A stretch of 34,453 bases of DNA from Nocardia alba NBRC 108234. Lineage in GTDB: Bacteria > Actinomycetota > Actinomycetes > Mycobacteriales > Mycobacteriaceae. The translations under genes were made by a program, and so were the position numbers. The notes under the pieces were generated by a model. It was not told the DNA's origin, ran no database searches, and saw only the letters and a list, made by a program, of their open reading frames with translations. The DNA is taken from the NCBI RefSeq assembly GCF_001612665.1, contig NZ_BDAX01000022.1, positions 1 through 34,453 on the forward strand, read 5' to 3'. Below are positions 23,739-31,242 of the stretch, piece by piece. How positions within the stretch are numbered: position 1 is the stretch's first letter; each line of letters starts with the position of its first letter.

Positions 23739-24401
23739 ATGCGTGTATTGGTCGTCGACAACTACGACAGCTTCGTGTTCAACCTGGTGCAGTACCTAGG
23801 CCAGCTTGGTGCCGATGTCGTGGTCTGGCGTAATGACGATCCCCGCCTGGACGATCTGGACACCCTGCTCACCGTCGGTGATGAAGCCGGGACTTTCGAC
23901 GGCGTGTTGGTGAGCCCCGGTCCCGGCAGTCCCGATCGCGCCGGCGCGAGTATCCCGCTCGTGCACGCGGCCGCCCGGCACAACAAGCCGCTGCTCGGCG
24001 TGTGCCTCGGGCACCAGGCGATCGGCGAGGCGTTCGGCGGGACCGTCGACCGGGCCCCCGAACTGCTGCACGGCAAAACCAGTGATGTCTTCCATCTCGG
24101 GTCCGGCGTGTTGGCCGGCCTGCCCGATCCGTTCACCGCCACCCGCTACCACTCGCTGACGGTTCTCCCGGAAACCATTCCCGAGGAGCTGGTCGTGGTC
24201 GGCCACACCGAGAGCGGCATCGTGATGGCGATGCGTCATCGCACGCTGCCCATCCACGGTGTGCAGTTCCACCCCGAGTCCGTGCTCACCCAGGGCGGCC
24301 ACCGGATGCTGGCCAACTGGCTCGAGGTCTGCGGTGAGCGACCGTCGGAGACGCTCGTCCGCGCGCTGGAGGCGGAGGTCGCCTCTTTGGTGACCCGGTA
24401 G
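23739..24401 (+). CDS. pabA: Class I glutamine amidotransferase of anthranilate/aminodeoxychorismate synthase
   Basis: A 220-residue amidotransferase (PabA/TrpG) that supplies ammonia from glutamine to a chorismate-using partner in folate or tryptophan synthesis. It starts MRVLVVDNYDSFVFNLVQYL. The nucleophile is Cys89 in LLGVCLGHQAIGEAFGG, and the His-Glu pair lies in HGVQFHPESVLT. The oxyanion loop SPGPGSP is present. The partner subunit is not adjacent, so folate and tryptophan roles cannot be told apart. The ATG at 23739 lacks an RBS. TACCCT ends six bases before it, so the mRNA may be leaderless. Confidence 0.92.
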   Translation: MRVLVVDNYDSFVFNLVQYLGQLGADVVVWRNDDPRLDDLDTLLTVGDEAGTFDGVLVSPGPGSPDRAGASIPLVHAAARHNKPLLGVCLGHQAIGEAFGGTVDRAPELLHGKTSDVFHLGSGVLAGLPDPFTATRYHSLTVLPETIPEELVVVGHTESGIVMAMRHRTLPIHGVQFHPESVLTQGGHRMLANWLEVCGERPSETLVRALEAEVASLVTR

Positions 24402-24504
24402 CGGCCCGCCTCGATGCTGAACCGACAGTGCGAAGGAGCGAAGGTCTGAACGCCGGAGGTAAGAATCGAGGCCGAGGGGGCCGTCGTCGGTCGGTGGGGA
24501 CACC

Positions 24505-25185
24505 GTGAGGGTGCTCCTCTCGGTGGCGGCGAGCCTGGACGGCTACATCGATGACGCGAGCGCGCGGCGCCTGCTGCTGTCGAACACCGCCGACTTCGAT
24601 CGGGTCGACCAGATCCGCGCGGAGTCCGATGCGATCCTGGTCGGCGCGCACACGCTGCGCACCGACAACCCCCGCCTGTTGGTGAACAGCGCCGAGCACC
24701 GCGCCGCGCGGGTGTCGGCGGGCAAACCGGAGTTTCCGGTGAAGGTGACCGTCACCGATTCCGGGGATCTCGATCCGGCGCTGCGCTTCTGGCACACCGG
24801 CGGCGACAAGATCGTCTACACCTCCGACGCGGGCGTCGGGCGGCTGGGCGGCAGGCTCGACGGACTCGCCGAGGTGGTCGGCCTCGGCGAGCGGGTGGGG
24901 CTGGCGGCCCTCGTCGCCGACCTCGGCATGCGCGGTATCCACCGGCTGATGGTGGAAGGGGGCACCGGCATGCACACCGGTTTCCTCGCGGCCGACCTGG
25001 TCGACGAGATCCGCTTGGCGATCGCGCCGATCCTGGTCGGCGATCCGGCGGCTCCGCGCTTCGTGGGACCGGGGCAGTTCCCCGGTGGGGCCGCGCGCAG
25101 GCTGCACCTGGCAGGTGTGGAACAACTTGGGGATGTCGCTGTGCTGAACTACCTTGTCAGCCCCGATCCCCAACCCCGCAACTAA
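24505..25185 (+). CDS. RibD C-terminal-type reductase (dihydrofolate reductase-like fold)
   Basis: A 226-residue protein of the RibD_C family, whose members reduce the ribosylamino group of a pyrimidine in riboflavin synthesis using NADPH. It begins VLLSVAASLDGYIDD and contains IRAESDAILVGAHTLRTDNP, a typical substrate and cofactor region. The later blocks VEGGTGMHTGFLAADLVDEIRLAIAPILVG are also typical. The start is GTG at 24505 after GGTGGGGA. A RibD deaminase-like gene follows 144 bp downstream, so together they make a split RibD in reversed order. Riboflavin genes are not otherwise nearby; another pathway is possible. Confidence 0.88.
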   Translation: MRVLLSVAASLDGYIDDASARRLLLSNTADFDRVDQIRAESDAILVGAHTLRTDNPRLLVNSAEHRAARVSAGKPEFPVKVTVTDSGDLDPALRFWHTGGDKIVYTSDAGVGRLGGRLDGLAEVVGLGERVGLAALVADLGMRGIHRLMVEGGTGMHTGFLAADLVDEIRLAIAPILVGDPAAPRFVGPGQFPGGAARRLHLAGVEQLGDVAVLNYLVSPDPQPRN

Positions 25186-25230
25186 CTGGTACCGCGAACA
25201 GAATCCGTGTGATGACCTGGGAAAATGGCG

Positions 25231-25306
25231 GTGTCCACAGTTCGTGGACAACATTGCTCCACACCTGAACATGACCGATTCCACATCACGTCGAGGTTGT
25301 GGATAA
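25231..25306. promoter_or_regulatory. DnaA-box cluster between the reductase and deaminase genes
   Basis: Three sites lie within 76 bp: GTGTCCACA (25231-25239, 8/9), CGTGGACAA (25243-25251, 8/9 on the minus strand) and TGTGGATAA (25298-25306, perfect on the minus strand). The last ends 23 bp before the deaminase ATG. The spacing of the first two, converging only three bases apart, is unusual. Confidence 0.6.
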
Positions 25307-25329
25307 CTCGCAGAACGCAGGGAAACGAC

Positions 25330-25788
25330 ATGGACCACGACGACACCGACCACCGGTTCATGCACAGGGCGATAGAGCTCGCCAGGAACTGTCCGCCCAG
25401 CGAGACGGCCTATTCGGTCGGCGCGGTCATCGTCGCCGACGGGGTGGAGATCGCGACCGGGTTCTCCCGCGAAACCGACGAGAAGGTGCACGCCGAGGAG
25501 TCCGCGCTGAACAAGCTCGACCCCGATGACCCTCGCCTGACCAGGGCCACCATCTACAGCACCCTCGAACCGTGTTCCACCCGCGCCACCGCGACCAGGC
25601 CGCCGTGCGCCGATCGCATCCTGGCCGCGGGTATCCCCACCGTGGTGATCGCCTGGCGTGAGCCGAGCCTGTTCGTCGCCGCCTGCGAGGGTGTGGACAA
25701 ACTCCGTACCCATGGCGTGCGCGTCGTGGAACTCACCGACATGGCCGTGGAAGCCATGTCGATGAACACTCACCTGGACCTGGGTTAG
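25330..25788 (+). CDS. RibD N-terminal-type zinc deaminase
   Basis: A 152-residue cytidine-deaminase-fold protein. Zinc-site motifs are HAEESAL and TLEPCSTRATATRPPCADRIL. The second is the RibD form, where about nine residues separate the two Cys, instead of the PCxxC of cytidine deaminases. RibD deaminases act on diaminohydroxyphosphoribosylaminopyrimidine. The ATG at 25330 (MDHDDTDHRFMHRAIELA) has AGGGA upstream, and MHRAIELA matches the usual RibD opening. It has no fused reductase; the RibD_C gene lies just upstream. It ends one base before the convergent CBS gene. Confidence 0.88.
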   Translation: MDHDDTDHRFMHRAIELARNCPPSETAYSVGAVIVADGVEIATGFSRETDEKVHAEESALNKLDPDDPRLTRATIYSTLEPCSTRATATRPPCADRILAAGIPTVVIAWREPSLFVAACEGVDKLRTHGVRVVELTDMAVEAMSMNTHLDLG

Positions 25789-25789
25789 C

Positions 25790-26209
25790 TCAGGGCCGCC
25801 CGTAGATGGCGGTCACGAACTCGCCGAGCTGATTGTCGTCGAGGTGGCGCGCCAGGTCGGCCTCGCTGATCATCCCGACCAGGCGCTTGTTCTCGATCAC
25901 CGGCATGCGCTTCACCCGATGCGATTCCATCTGGTCGAGCACGTCTTCCACATCGGCGTCCGCGCTGACCCAGCGCGGCGTCGACTCGCACAGTTCCGCC
26001 GCCGTCGTCAGATCAGGTGACAGACCGAGCGCGACACACTTCACCACGATGTCGCGATCGGTGATGATGCCGCACATGCGCTCGTCGTCATCGGCGACGA
26101 CGAGCGACCCGACGCCGAGATCGGCCATCGCCGTCGCCGCGGTCGCCACGGTGTCGCCACGGGTGATCCACTGCGCGCCGGGCTTCATGATGTCCCTGGC
26201 TGTCGTCAT
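25790..26209 (-). CDS. CBS-domain pair protein, Hrp1-like
   Basis: A 139-residue protein of two CBS domains in tandem. It begins TARDIMKPGAQWITRGDTV and ends its first domain GIITDRDIVVKCVALGL; the second reads WVSADADVEDVLDQM, then RMPVIENKRLVGMISEADLARHL. CBS pairs usually bind adenosine nucleotides and sense energy or redox state. The pattern resembles the M. tuberculosis hypoxic response protein Hrp1, but no effector domain is attached and the ligand is unknown. AGGAGG lies seven bases before the ATG, one of the strongest RBSs in the window. Confidence 0.92.
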   Translation of the reverse strand: MTTARDIMKPGAQWITRGDTVATAATAMADLGVGSLVVADDDERMCGIITDRDIVVKCVALGLSPDLTTAAELCESTPRWVSADADVEDVLDQMESHRVKRMPVIENKRLVGMISEADLARHLDDNQLGEFVTAIYGRP

Positions 26210-26307
26210 GGGGCTACCTCCTCGTCAGCAACGCTGGATGGGATGAAAGCAGCCTCATTCTGCGCCCGCCCGGCCGCGGCGGACGCATTCGCCATGCAAT
26301 CGAGACC

Positions 26308-28203
26308 TCATCGCGGAAGCGGTGAGGCCCCCACGTGCAGCACCACATTGCTGTTGATCGTCACCGACGAACCCGCGGCCGGACTCTGACTGACGACCTT
26401 GCCCGAAGCATTGCCGTCGAGCGTGATCACCGTGGTCTGGCTGAGCTGACCGGTCCACCCTTCGGCGCGCAGCCTGTCCTGGGCCTGCACCGGGGTGAGC
26501 CCGGTGAGATCGGGGATGGTGATGCGGTCACCGGCGGAGACATGGACCGTGATGGTCGAGCCCTTCTCCGCGTTGCTGCCGCCGGCCGGGTTGGTGGCGA
26601 GCACCTGGCCCTTCGGCAGCGAGGACTTCATTTCCTGGATCTCGACCTTGAACCCGGCGGTATCCACCAGATTCGGCTGGGCGACGGAGATGTCCTGGCC
26701 GACCACCGACGGCACTCGAACCGCTTCCGGCCCGCCGCCGAGGGTGATGATGATCGGCTGATCGATGTCGACCCGCACACCAGCACTCGGTTCCTGCGCG
26801 ATCACCTTGTCGGTGTCAGCCGTACTCGACGGCTTGCGGGCCACATTCGGATCGAGCTGCAGCCCGAGCGAATTCAGCTGCCGCTCGGCGTCGGCCTGGC
26901 TCATGCCGATCAGTCGCGGCAACGGCACCTGCGTGGGTCCGGTCGAGATCTGCACCGTCACGGTGCTGCCCTCGTCGATGCGCGAACCGCCGAGCGGCTG
27001 GGTCGCGATCACATTGCCCGGGGCCACCTTGCCGTCGGGTTTCTCCTGCACGGCCACATAGAAACCGGCCTGCTGCAGCGCGGTCTGCGCCTGCTGGGCC
27101 GACTTGCCGGACAGGTCGGGAACGGCTACCTGGTCGGCCTTGCTACCAGGACCGACCAGCACCCAGAACAGCCCGAACGCCACAGCGAGCGCGGCCGCCA
27201 CACCGAGGGCGATCAGCCCGGTGCGGTTTCGTTCCTCGCCGACCGGCCCGACCACGGGGTGCTCGGAGGTGTCGTCGCGGCGGTCGTGCGAATTCCACGG
27301 GCCGGGTTCGTCGTCGTAATCGCCGCGGTCTTCGTCGTTCATCACCATCGGCGCGCTCGGCTTCTGCCCACCGAGCACCCGGATCAGGTCGGCGCGCATC
27401 TCCGCGGCCGTCTGGTACCGGTTGGCCGGATTCTTGGCCATCGCCTTGAGGATCACCGAGTCGAGCTCACGCGGCACGCCGGGATTGACCGACGACGGCA
27501 GCGGCGGGTCTTCCTTCACGTGCTGATAGGCGACCGCGACCGGCGAGTCACCGGTGAACGGCGGCTGCCCGGTCAGGATCTCGAAGAGCACACAGCCCAC
27601 CGAGTACACATCCGAACGCGCGTCGACGGTCTCGCCGCGCGCCTGTTCGGGGGAGAGGTACTGGGCGGTGCCGATCACCGCGGAGGTCTGGGTCATCGGG
27701 TTGGCGCTGTCGGCGATCGCCCGCGCGATGCCGAAGTCCATCACCTTCACCGCACCGGCGCGGTTGATCATGATGTTGGCCGGCTTCATATCGCGGTGCA
27801 CGATCCCGGCCTTGTGGCTGAAATCGAGCGCGGCGCACACGTCGGCCACGATCTCCATCGCCTTGCGGGGCGCCAGCGGACCCTTGCCGCGCACGATGTC
27901 GCGCAGGGTGTCGCCCTCGACGTATTCCATGACGATGTAGGGCAGCGGCCCGCCGTCGACGGTCGCCTCGCCGGTGTCGTACACGGCCACGATGGCCGGG
28001 TGGTTCAGCGCGGCCGCGTTCTGGGCCTCGCGCTTGAACCGCAGGTAGAACGTGGGATCGCGGGCCAGGTCGGCCCGCAGCACCTTGATCGCCACATCGC
28101 GGGACAGGCGCACGTCACGGGCGCGGTGCACCTCCGACATGCCGCCGAACCCGATGATCTCGCCCAGCTCGTACCGAGAGGAGAGGTTCTTCGGGGTTGT
28201 CAT
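26308..28203 (-). CDS. pknB: Serine/threonine protein kinase PknB with four PASTA domains
   Basis: PknB is a membrane-anchored kinase that senses muropeptides and lipid II and regulates growth and division. It has 631 residues. The kinase domain spans about 10-275, with Lys40 (VAIK), HRD 136-138, DFG 156-158 and activation-loop Thr171 and Thr173 in MTQTSAVIGT, the same numbering as M. tuberculosis. A juxtamembrane acidic linker runs to about 325. One membrane helix (about 329-351) follows, then four PASTA repeats (each beginning V/IPxLxG or VPSVVG, about 360-625). The ATG at 28203 overlaps the pknA stop by four bases. It is the last gene of the cluster. Confidence 0.97.
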   Translation of the reverse strand: MTTPKNLSSRYELGEIIGFGGMSEVHRARDVRLSRDVAIKVLRADLARDPTFYLRFKREAQNAAALNHPAIVAVYDTGEATVDGGPLPYIVMEYVEGDTLRDIVRGKGPLAPRKAMEIVADVCAALDFSHKAGIVHRDMKPANIMINRAGAVKVMDFGIARAIADSANPMTQTSAVIGTAQYLSPEQARGETVDARSDVYSVGCVLFEILTGQPPFTGDSPVAVAYQHVKEDPPLPSSVNPGVPRELDSVILKAMAKNPANRYQTAAEMRADLIRVLGGQKPSAPMVMNDEDRGDYDDEPGPWNSHDRRDDTSEHPVVGPVGEERNRTGLIALGVAAALAVAFGLFWVLVGPGSKADQVAVPDLSGKSAQQAQTALQQAGFYVAVQEKPDGKVAPGNVIATQPLGGSRIDEGSTVTVQISTGPTQVPLPRLIGMSQADAERQLNSLGLQLDPNVARKPSSTADTDKVIAQEPSAGVRVDIDQPIIITLGGGPEAVRVPSVVGQDISVAQPNLVDTAGFKVEIQEMKSSLPKGQVLATNPAGGSNAEKGSTITVHVSAGDRITIPDLTGLTPVQAQDRLRAEGWTGQLSQTTVITLDGNASGKVVSQSPAAGSSVTINSNVVLHVGASPLPR

Positions 28204-29732
28204 GGCTGTCCTATGGTCGGGCCAACGGCCGTGTCACCATCGGGAAACGGCAGGTCGAAGGTGGGCAGCCGGGGACGACCGACAGTGGTGGTGCCCGCGG
28301 CGGGCGCCGTGGTGGTCGCCTCCGGTTTGGTCGTCTTCGGCGTGGTGGTCGGCTTCGTCTTCGTCGTGGTGGTGGGCGGTTCGGTGGTGGTGGTCGGTGG
28401 TTCGGTGGTGGTGGTCGGCGCCACCGTTGTGGTGGTCGGGCGTTCCGTCGTGACCGGCGGTTCCTCGGTGATCACCGGCGGAGGCGGCGGGAACGCCTTG
28501 GTGGTGGTCACCGGCGGCGGTAGCGGTTTGGTGGTCTGCACGGTGGTGGTCGTGGTGCCCGAATCCCGGTTCGGTTCACCGCCGAACAGCAACCACAGCA
28601 CGCCGCCGCCGAGCAGCAGCGCGCCGACACCGAGTGCGATCAGCCACTTCTGGTTGTTCTTGGCGTTGTTGGTCGGCAGCGGCGCAGGCCCGGAAGCCTG
28701 GGTGGCCGGACCGCCGTAACCGCCGGTGGGCGGACCCACCGGACCGCCGGGCTGGTGGCCGAAGCGCCGGGTCGCGCCGTCGTAGTCGGCTGCCGCCGCG
28801 GCAGCGGCAGCCGCCGGGAGCACCACGGTCGGGCCGGGCGGAAGTACCCGGGTGGCGCCGGTCATCGGCTGACCGGTGGCGCCGCCGGGCAGCGGCGGCA
28901 TGTGACCGGCCCGCACGGCCGCCACGGCGTCGGCGAACTCGCCGCCGCTGCGGTAGCGCTGTAGCGGGTCCTTGGCCATGGTGATGGCGATCAGTTCGTG
29001 CACGTTCGTCGGCAGGTCGTCGGGCATCGGCGGCGGCGCGTCGCGCACGTGCTTCATCGCGACGGTGATCGCGCCCTCACCGGTGAACGGGCGGACGCCC
29101 GCCAGTGCCTCGTAGCCGACGATGCCGAGGGAGTACACGTCCGAGGCCGCGGTGGCATCTTCGCCGACGGCCTGTTCGGGCGCGATGTACTGGGCGGTGC
29201 CCATTACCATGCCGGTTTTGGTCACCGGCGAGGCGTCGACCGCCTTGGCGATGCCGAAGTCGGTGATCTTCACCTGACCGGTCGGCGTGACCAGGATGTT
29301 GCCCGGCTTCACGTCGCGGTGCACCACGCCCGCCGCGTGCGCGATCTCGAGTGCGCGCCCGGTCTGCTCGAGCATGTCCAGACCCTGGACGACCGAGAGC
29401 CTGCCCATCCGGTTGAGCACCGCGTTGAGCGGTTCGCCCTGAACGAGCTCCATCACCAGGTAGGCGGTCTCGCCGCCCGACGGGTCGGTGGTCTCGCCGT
29501 AGTCGTAGATGCCCGCGATTCCGGGTGCGTTGAGCTGCGCGGTGGTCCGCGCCTCGACGCGGAACCGCGCGCGGAAGGTCGGGTCGGCGGAGAACTCGGT
29601 CTTGAGGACCTTGACCGCCACCCGGCGGTCGAGCCGGGTGTCCATCGCTTCCCATACCTGACCCATACCGCCGGTGGCGATGAGCCGTTGCAGGCGGTAG
29701 CGGTCGGCGATCATGGCGCCGTTGTTCAGCAT
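28200..29732 (-). CDS. pknA: Serine/threonine protein kinase PknA
   Basis: PknA regulates cell shape and division and works with PknB. It has 510 residues. The kinase domain is about 12-270, with Lys41 (VAVK), HRD 138-140, DFG 158-160 and activation-loop VTKTGMVMGTAQYIAPEQA. An Ala-rich run and Gly/Pro-rich linker follow, then a membrane helix (WLIALGVGALLLGGGVLWLLF, about 361-381). The last 125 residues form a Thr/Pro-rich extracytoplasmic stalk made of TTTTEPP-like repeats and have no PASTA domain. M. tuberculosis PknA (about 431 residues) has a shorter tail. The start is ATG at 29732 after GGGGG; the gene overlaps pknB. Confidence 0.96.
   Translation of the reverse strand: MLNNGAMIADRYRLQRLIATGGMGQVWEAMDTRLDRRVAVKVLKTEFSADPTFRARFRVEARTTAQLNAPGIAGIYDYGETTDPSGGETAYLVMELVQGEPLNAVLNRMGRLSVVQGLDMLEQTGRALEIAHAAGVVHRDVKPGNILVTPTGQVKITDFGIAKAVDASPVTKTGMVMGTAQYIAPEQAVGEDATAASDVYSLGIVGYEALAGVRPFTGEGAITVAMKHVRDAPPPMPDDLPTNVHELIAITMAKDPLQRYRSGGEFADAVAAVRAGHMPPLPGGATGQPMTGATRVLPPGPTVVLPAAAAAAAAADYDGATRRFGHQPGGPVGPPTGGYGGPATQASGPAPLPTNNAKNNQKWLIALGVGALLLGGGVLWLLFGGEPNRDSGTTTTTVQTTKPLPPPVTTTKAFPPPPPVITEEPPVTTERPTTTTVAPTTTTEPPTTTTEPPTTTTKTKPTTTPKTTKPEATTTAPAAGTTTVGRPRLPTFDLPFPDGDTAVGPTIGQP
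28336..28470. repeat. GGTGGT-type repeat encoding the PknA Thr/Pro stalk
   Basis: The plus strand reads as recurring GGTGGT, GGTTCGGTGGTGGTGGTCGG and related short units. On the coding (minus) strand these are Thr codon runs alternating with Glu-Pro-Pro. The tract lies wholly inside pknA and is likely to vary in length between strains. Confidence 0.75.
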
Positions 29733-29769
29733 CGGGGCCCCCGTGTTGTCACTCGCACACTCATTTCGT

Positions 29770-31242
29770 TCAGCCCCCTGCCAGGCCCGCGTCCAGTACC
29801 GACCTGGCGATCGGAGCGGCTACCGAACCTCCGGTGGCCGCCAGCGCCCGATCGCCGCCGTTCTCGACGATCACCGCGATGGCGATCTTCGGGTTCTGCG
29901 CGGGCGCGAAGGCCATATACCAGGCGTGTGGCGGGGTGTTACGGGGATTGCTGCCGTGTTCGGCGGTTCCGGTCTTGGATGCGATCTGGTAAGGCGACCG
30001 TCCACCGCCCGCGGTATTGGCCTCCGAGGCGACCATCAGATCCGTCAGGGTCGACGCTACCTGGGGACTCACCGCCTGACCGACGCTGACCGGTTTGGTC
30101 TTGCTGAGCTCCGACAGATCGGGTGCTTGGGTCTGATCGACCAGATACGGCTGCATCCTGGTGCCGCCGTTGGCGATCGTGGCGGCGATCACCGCGACAT
30201 TGAGCGGCGTCACCGACACATCGCGCTGCCCGATGCTCGACTGGCCGAGCGCGGCGTTGTCCGGGATCGGGCCGACGGTCGATTCGGCGACCGGAATCGG
30301 CACATTGGGCGGATCCTCGACGCCGATGCCGAACGCGGCGGCCTCGTCCTTCAGCTTGGCCGCGCCGACCTTCACGCCGAGTTCGACGAACGCGGTGTTG
30401 CACGAACGCCGGAACGCGTCGTAGAGGCTGGCCGTCGGCTGGTCGCCGCAGGTGCTGCCGTTGTAGTTCTCCAGCGTGGTGCTGGTCCCGGGCAGGGTGA
30501 TGTTGGGCGCGGCCGTGAACTGGTCGTTCGGACCGGCGACGCCGTTGGACAGCGCGGCCGCGGTGACGACGGTCTTGAACGTCGACCCCGGCGGATAGGT
30601 CTGCGAGACGGCGCGATTGAGCATCGGCTGATCCGGATCGGTGCTCAGCCGTTCCCAGGCCGCGCGCCCCGCCGCGCCGTCGTGGCCCGACAGCTCGTTG
30701 GGGTCGTAGCTCGGCGTGGAGACCATGGTCAAGATCTTGCCGGTGCTCGGCTCGATCGCCACGACGGCGCCGGTGTAGCCCTTCGAGGTCATCTGCTCGT
30801 AGGCGACCTGCTGCATCATCGGATTCAGTGTGGTGAGCACGTTCGCGCCGCGCGGATCGCGCCCGGAGAACATGTCGATGAGCCGACGGCCGAACAGGCT
30901 CGAGTCGTTGCCCGAGAGCAGCGGATCCTCGGCCAGCTCGAGGCCGGTCTTGCCGTACTGCATCGAGTAGAACCCGGTGACCGGCGCGTATGCCGAGGGA
31001 TCGGAGGGATATTCGCGCAGGTACTTGTACCGGTCGTCGGTCGCGACGGAGCCGGCGAGCACGGTGCCGCCCGCCGAGATCTGACCGCGTTGGCGCGAGT
31101 ACTCGTCGAGCAGCACCCGGGAGTTACGCGGATCGCTGCGCAGATCGTCGGCCTTGACCACCTGCAGGTAGGTCGCGTTCACGAGCAACGCCACCACCAT
31201 CACCATCACGGCGACGGCGACGCGACGCAGAGGCGTGTTCAT
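29770..31242 (-). CDS. pbpA: Class B penicillin-binding protein PbpA
   Basis: PbpA is a peptidoglycan transpeptidase of the elongation/division machinery, 490 residues. An N-terminal membrane anchor (VAVAVMVMVVALLVNATYLQVV) precedes the dimerisation/pedestal region. The transpeptidase domain has SxxK as STFK near 220, SCN near 279 in RRSCNTAFVELG, and KTGT near 424 in QIASKTGTAEHG. The ATG at 31242 overlaps the rodA stop (ATGA), so the SEDS glycosyltransferase and its PBP partner are co-translated. The kinase genes follow after 37 bp. Confidence 0.97.
   Translation of the reverse strand: MNTPLRRVAVAVMVMVVALLVNATYLQVVKADDLRSDPRNSRVLLDEYSRQRGQISAGGTVLAGSVATDDRYKYLREYPSDPSAYAPVTGFYSMQYGKTGLELAEDPLLSGNDSSLFGRRLIDMFSGRDPRGANVLTTLNPMMQQVAYEQMTSKGYTGAVVAIEPSTGKILTMVSTPSYDPNELSGHDGAAGRAAWERLSTDPDQPMLNRAVSQTYPPGSTFKTVVTAAALSNGVAGPNDQFTAAPNITLPGTSTTLENYNGSTCGDQPTASLYDAFRRSCNTAFVELGVKVGAAKLKDEAAAFGIGVEDPPNVPIPVAESTVGPIPDNAALGQSSIGQRDVSVTPLNVAVIAATIANGGTRMQPYLVDQTQAPDLSELSKTKPVSVGQAVSPQVASTLTDLMVASEANTAGGGRSPYQIASKTGTAEHGSNPRNTPPHAWYMAFAPAQNPKIAIAVIVENGGDRALAATGGSVAAPIARSVLDAGLAGG

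Noticed and set aside
26335..28719. 794-codon plus-strand frame opposite pknB and the end of pknA
   Set aside because: It is antisense to clear kinases; the C-terminal Val/Gly run is just the reverse of the PknA Thr/Pro repeat.
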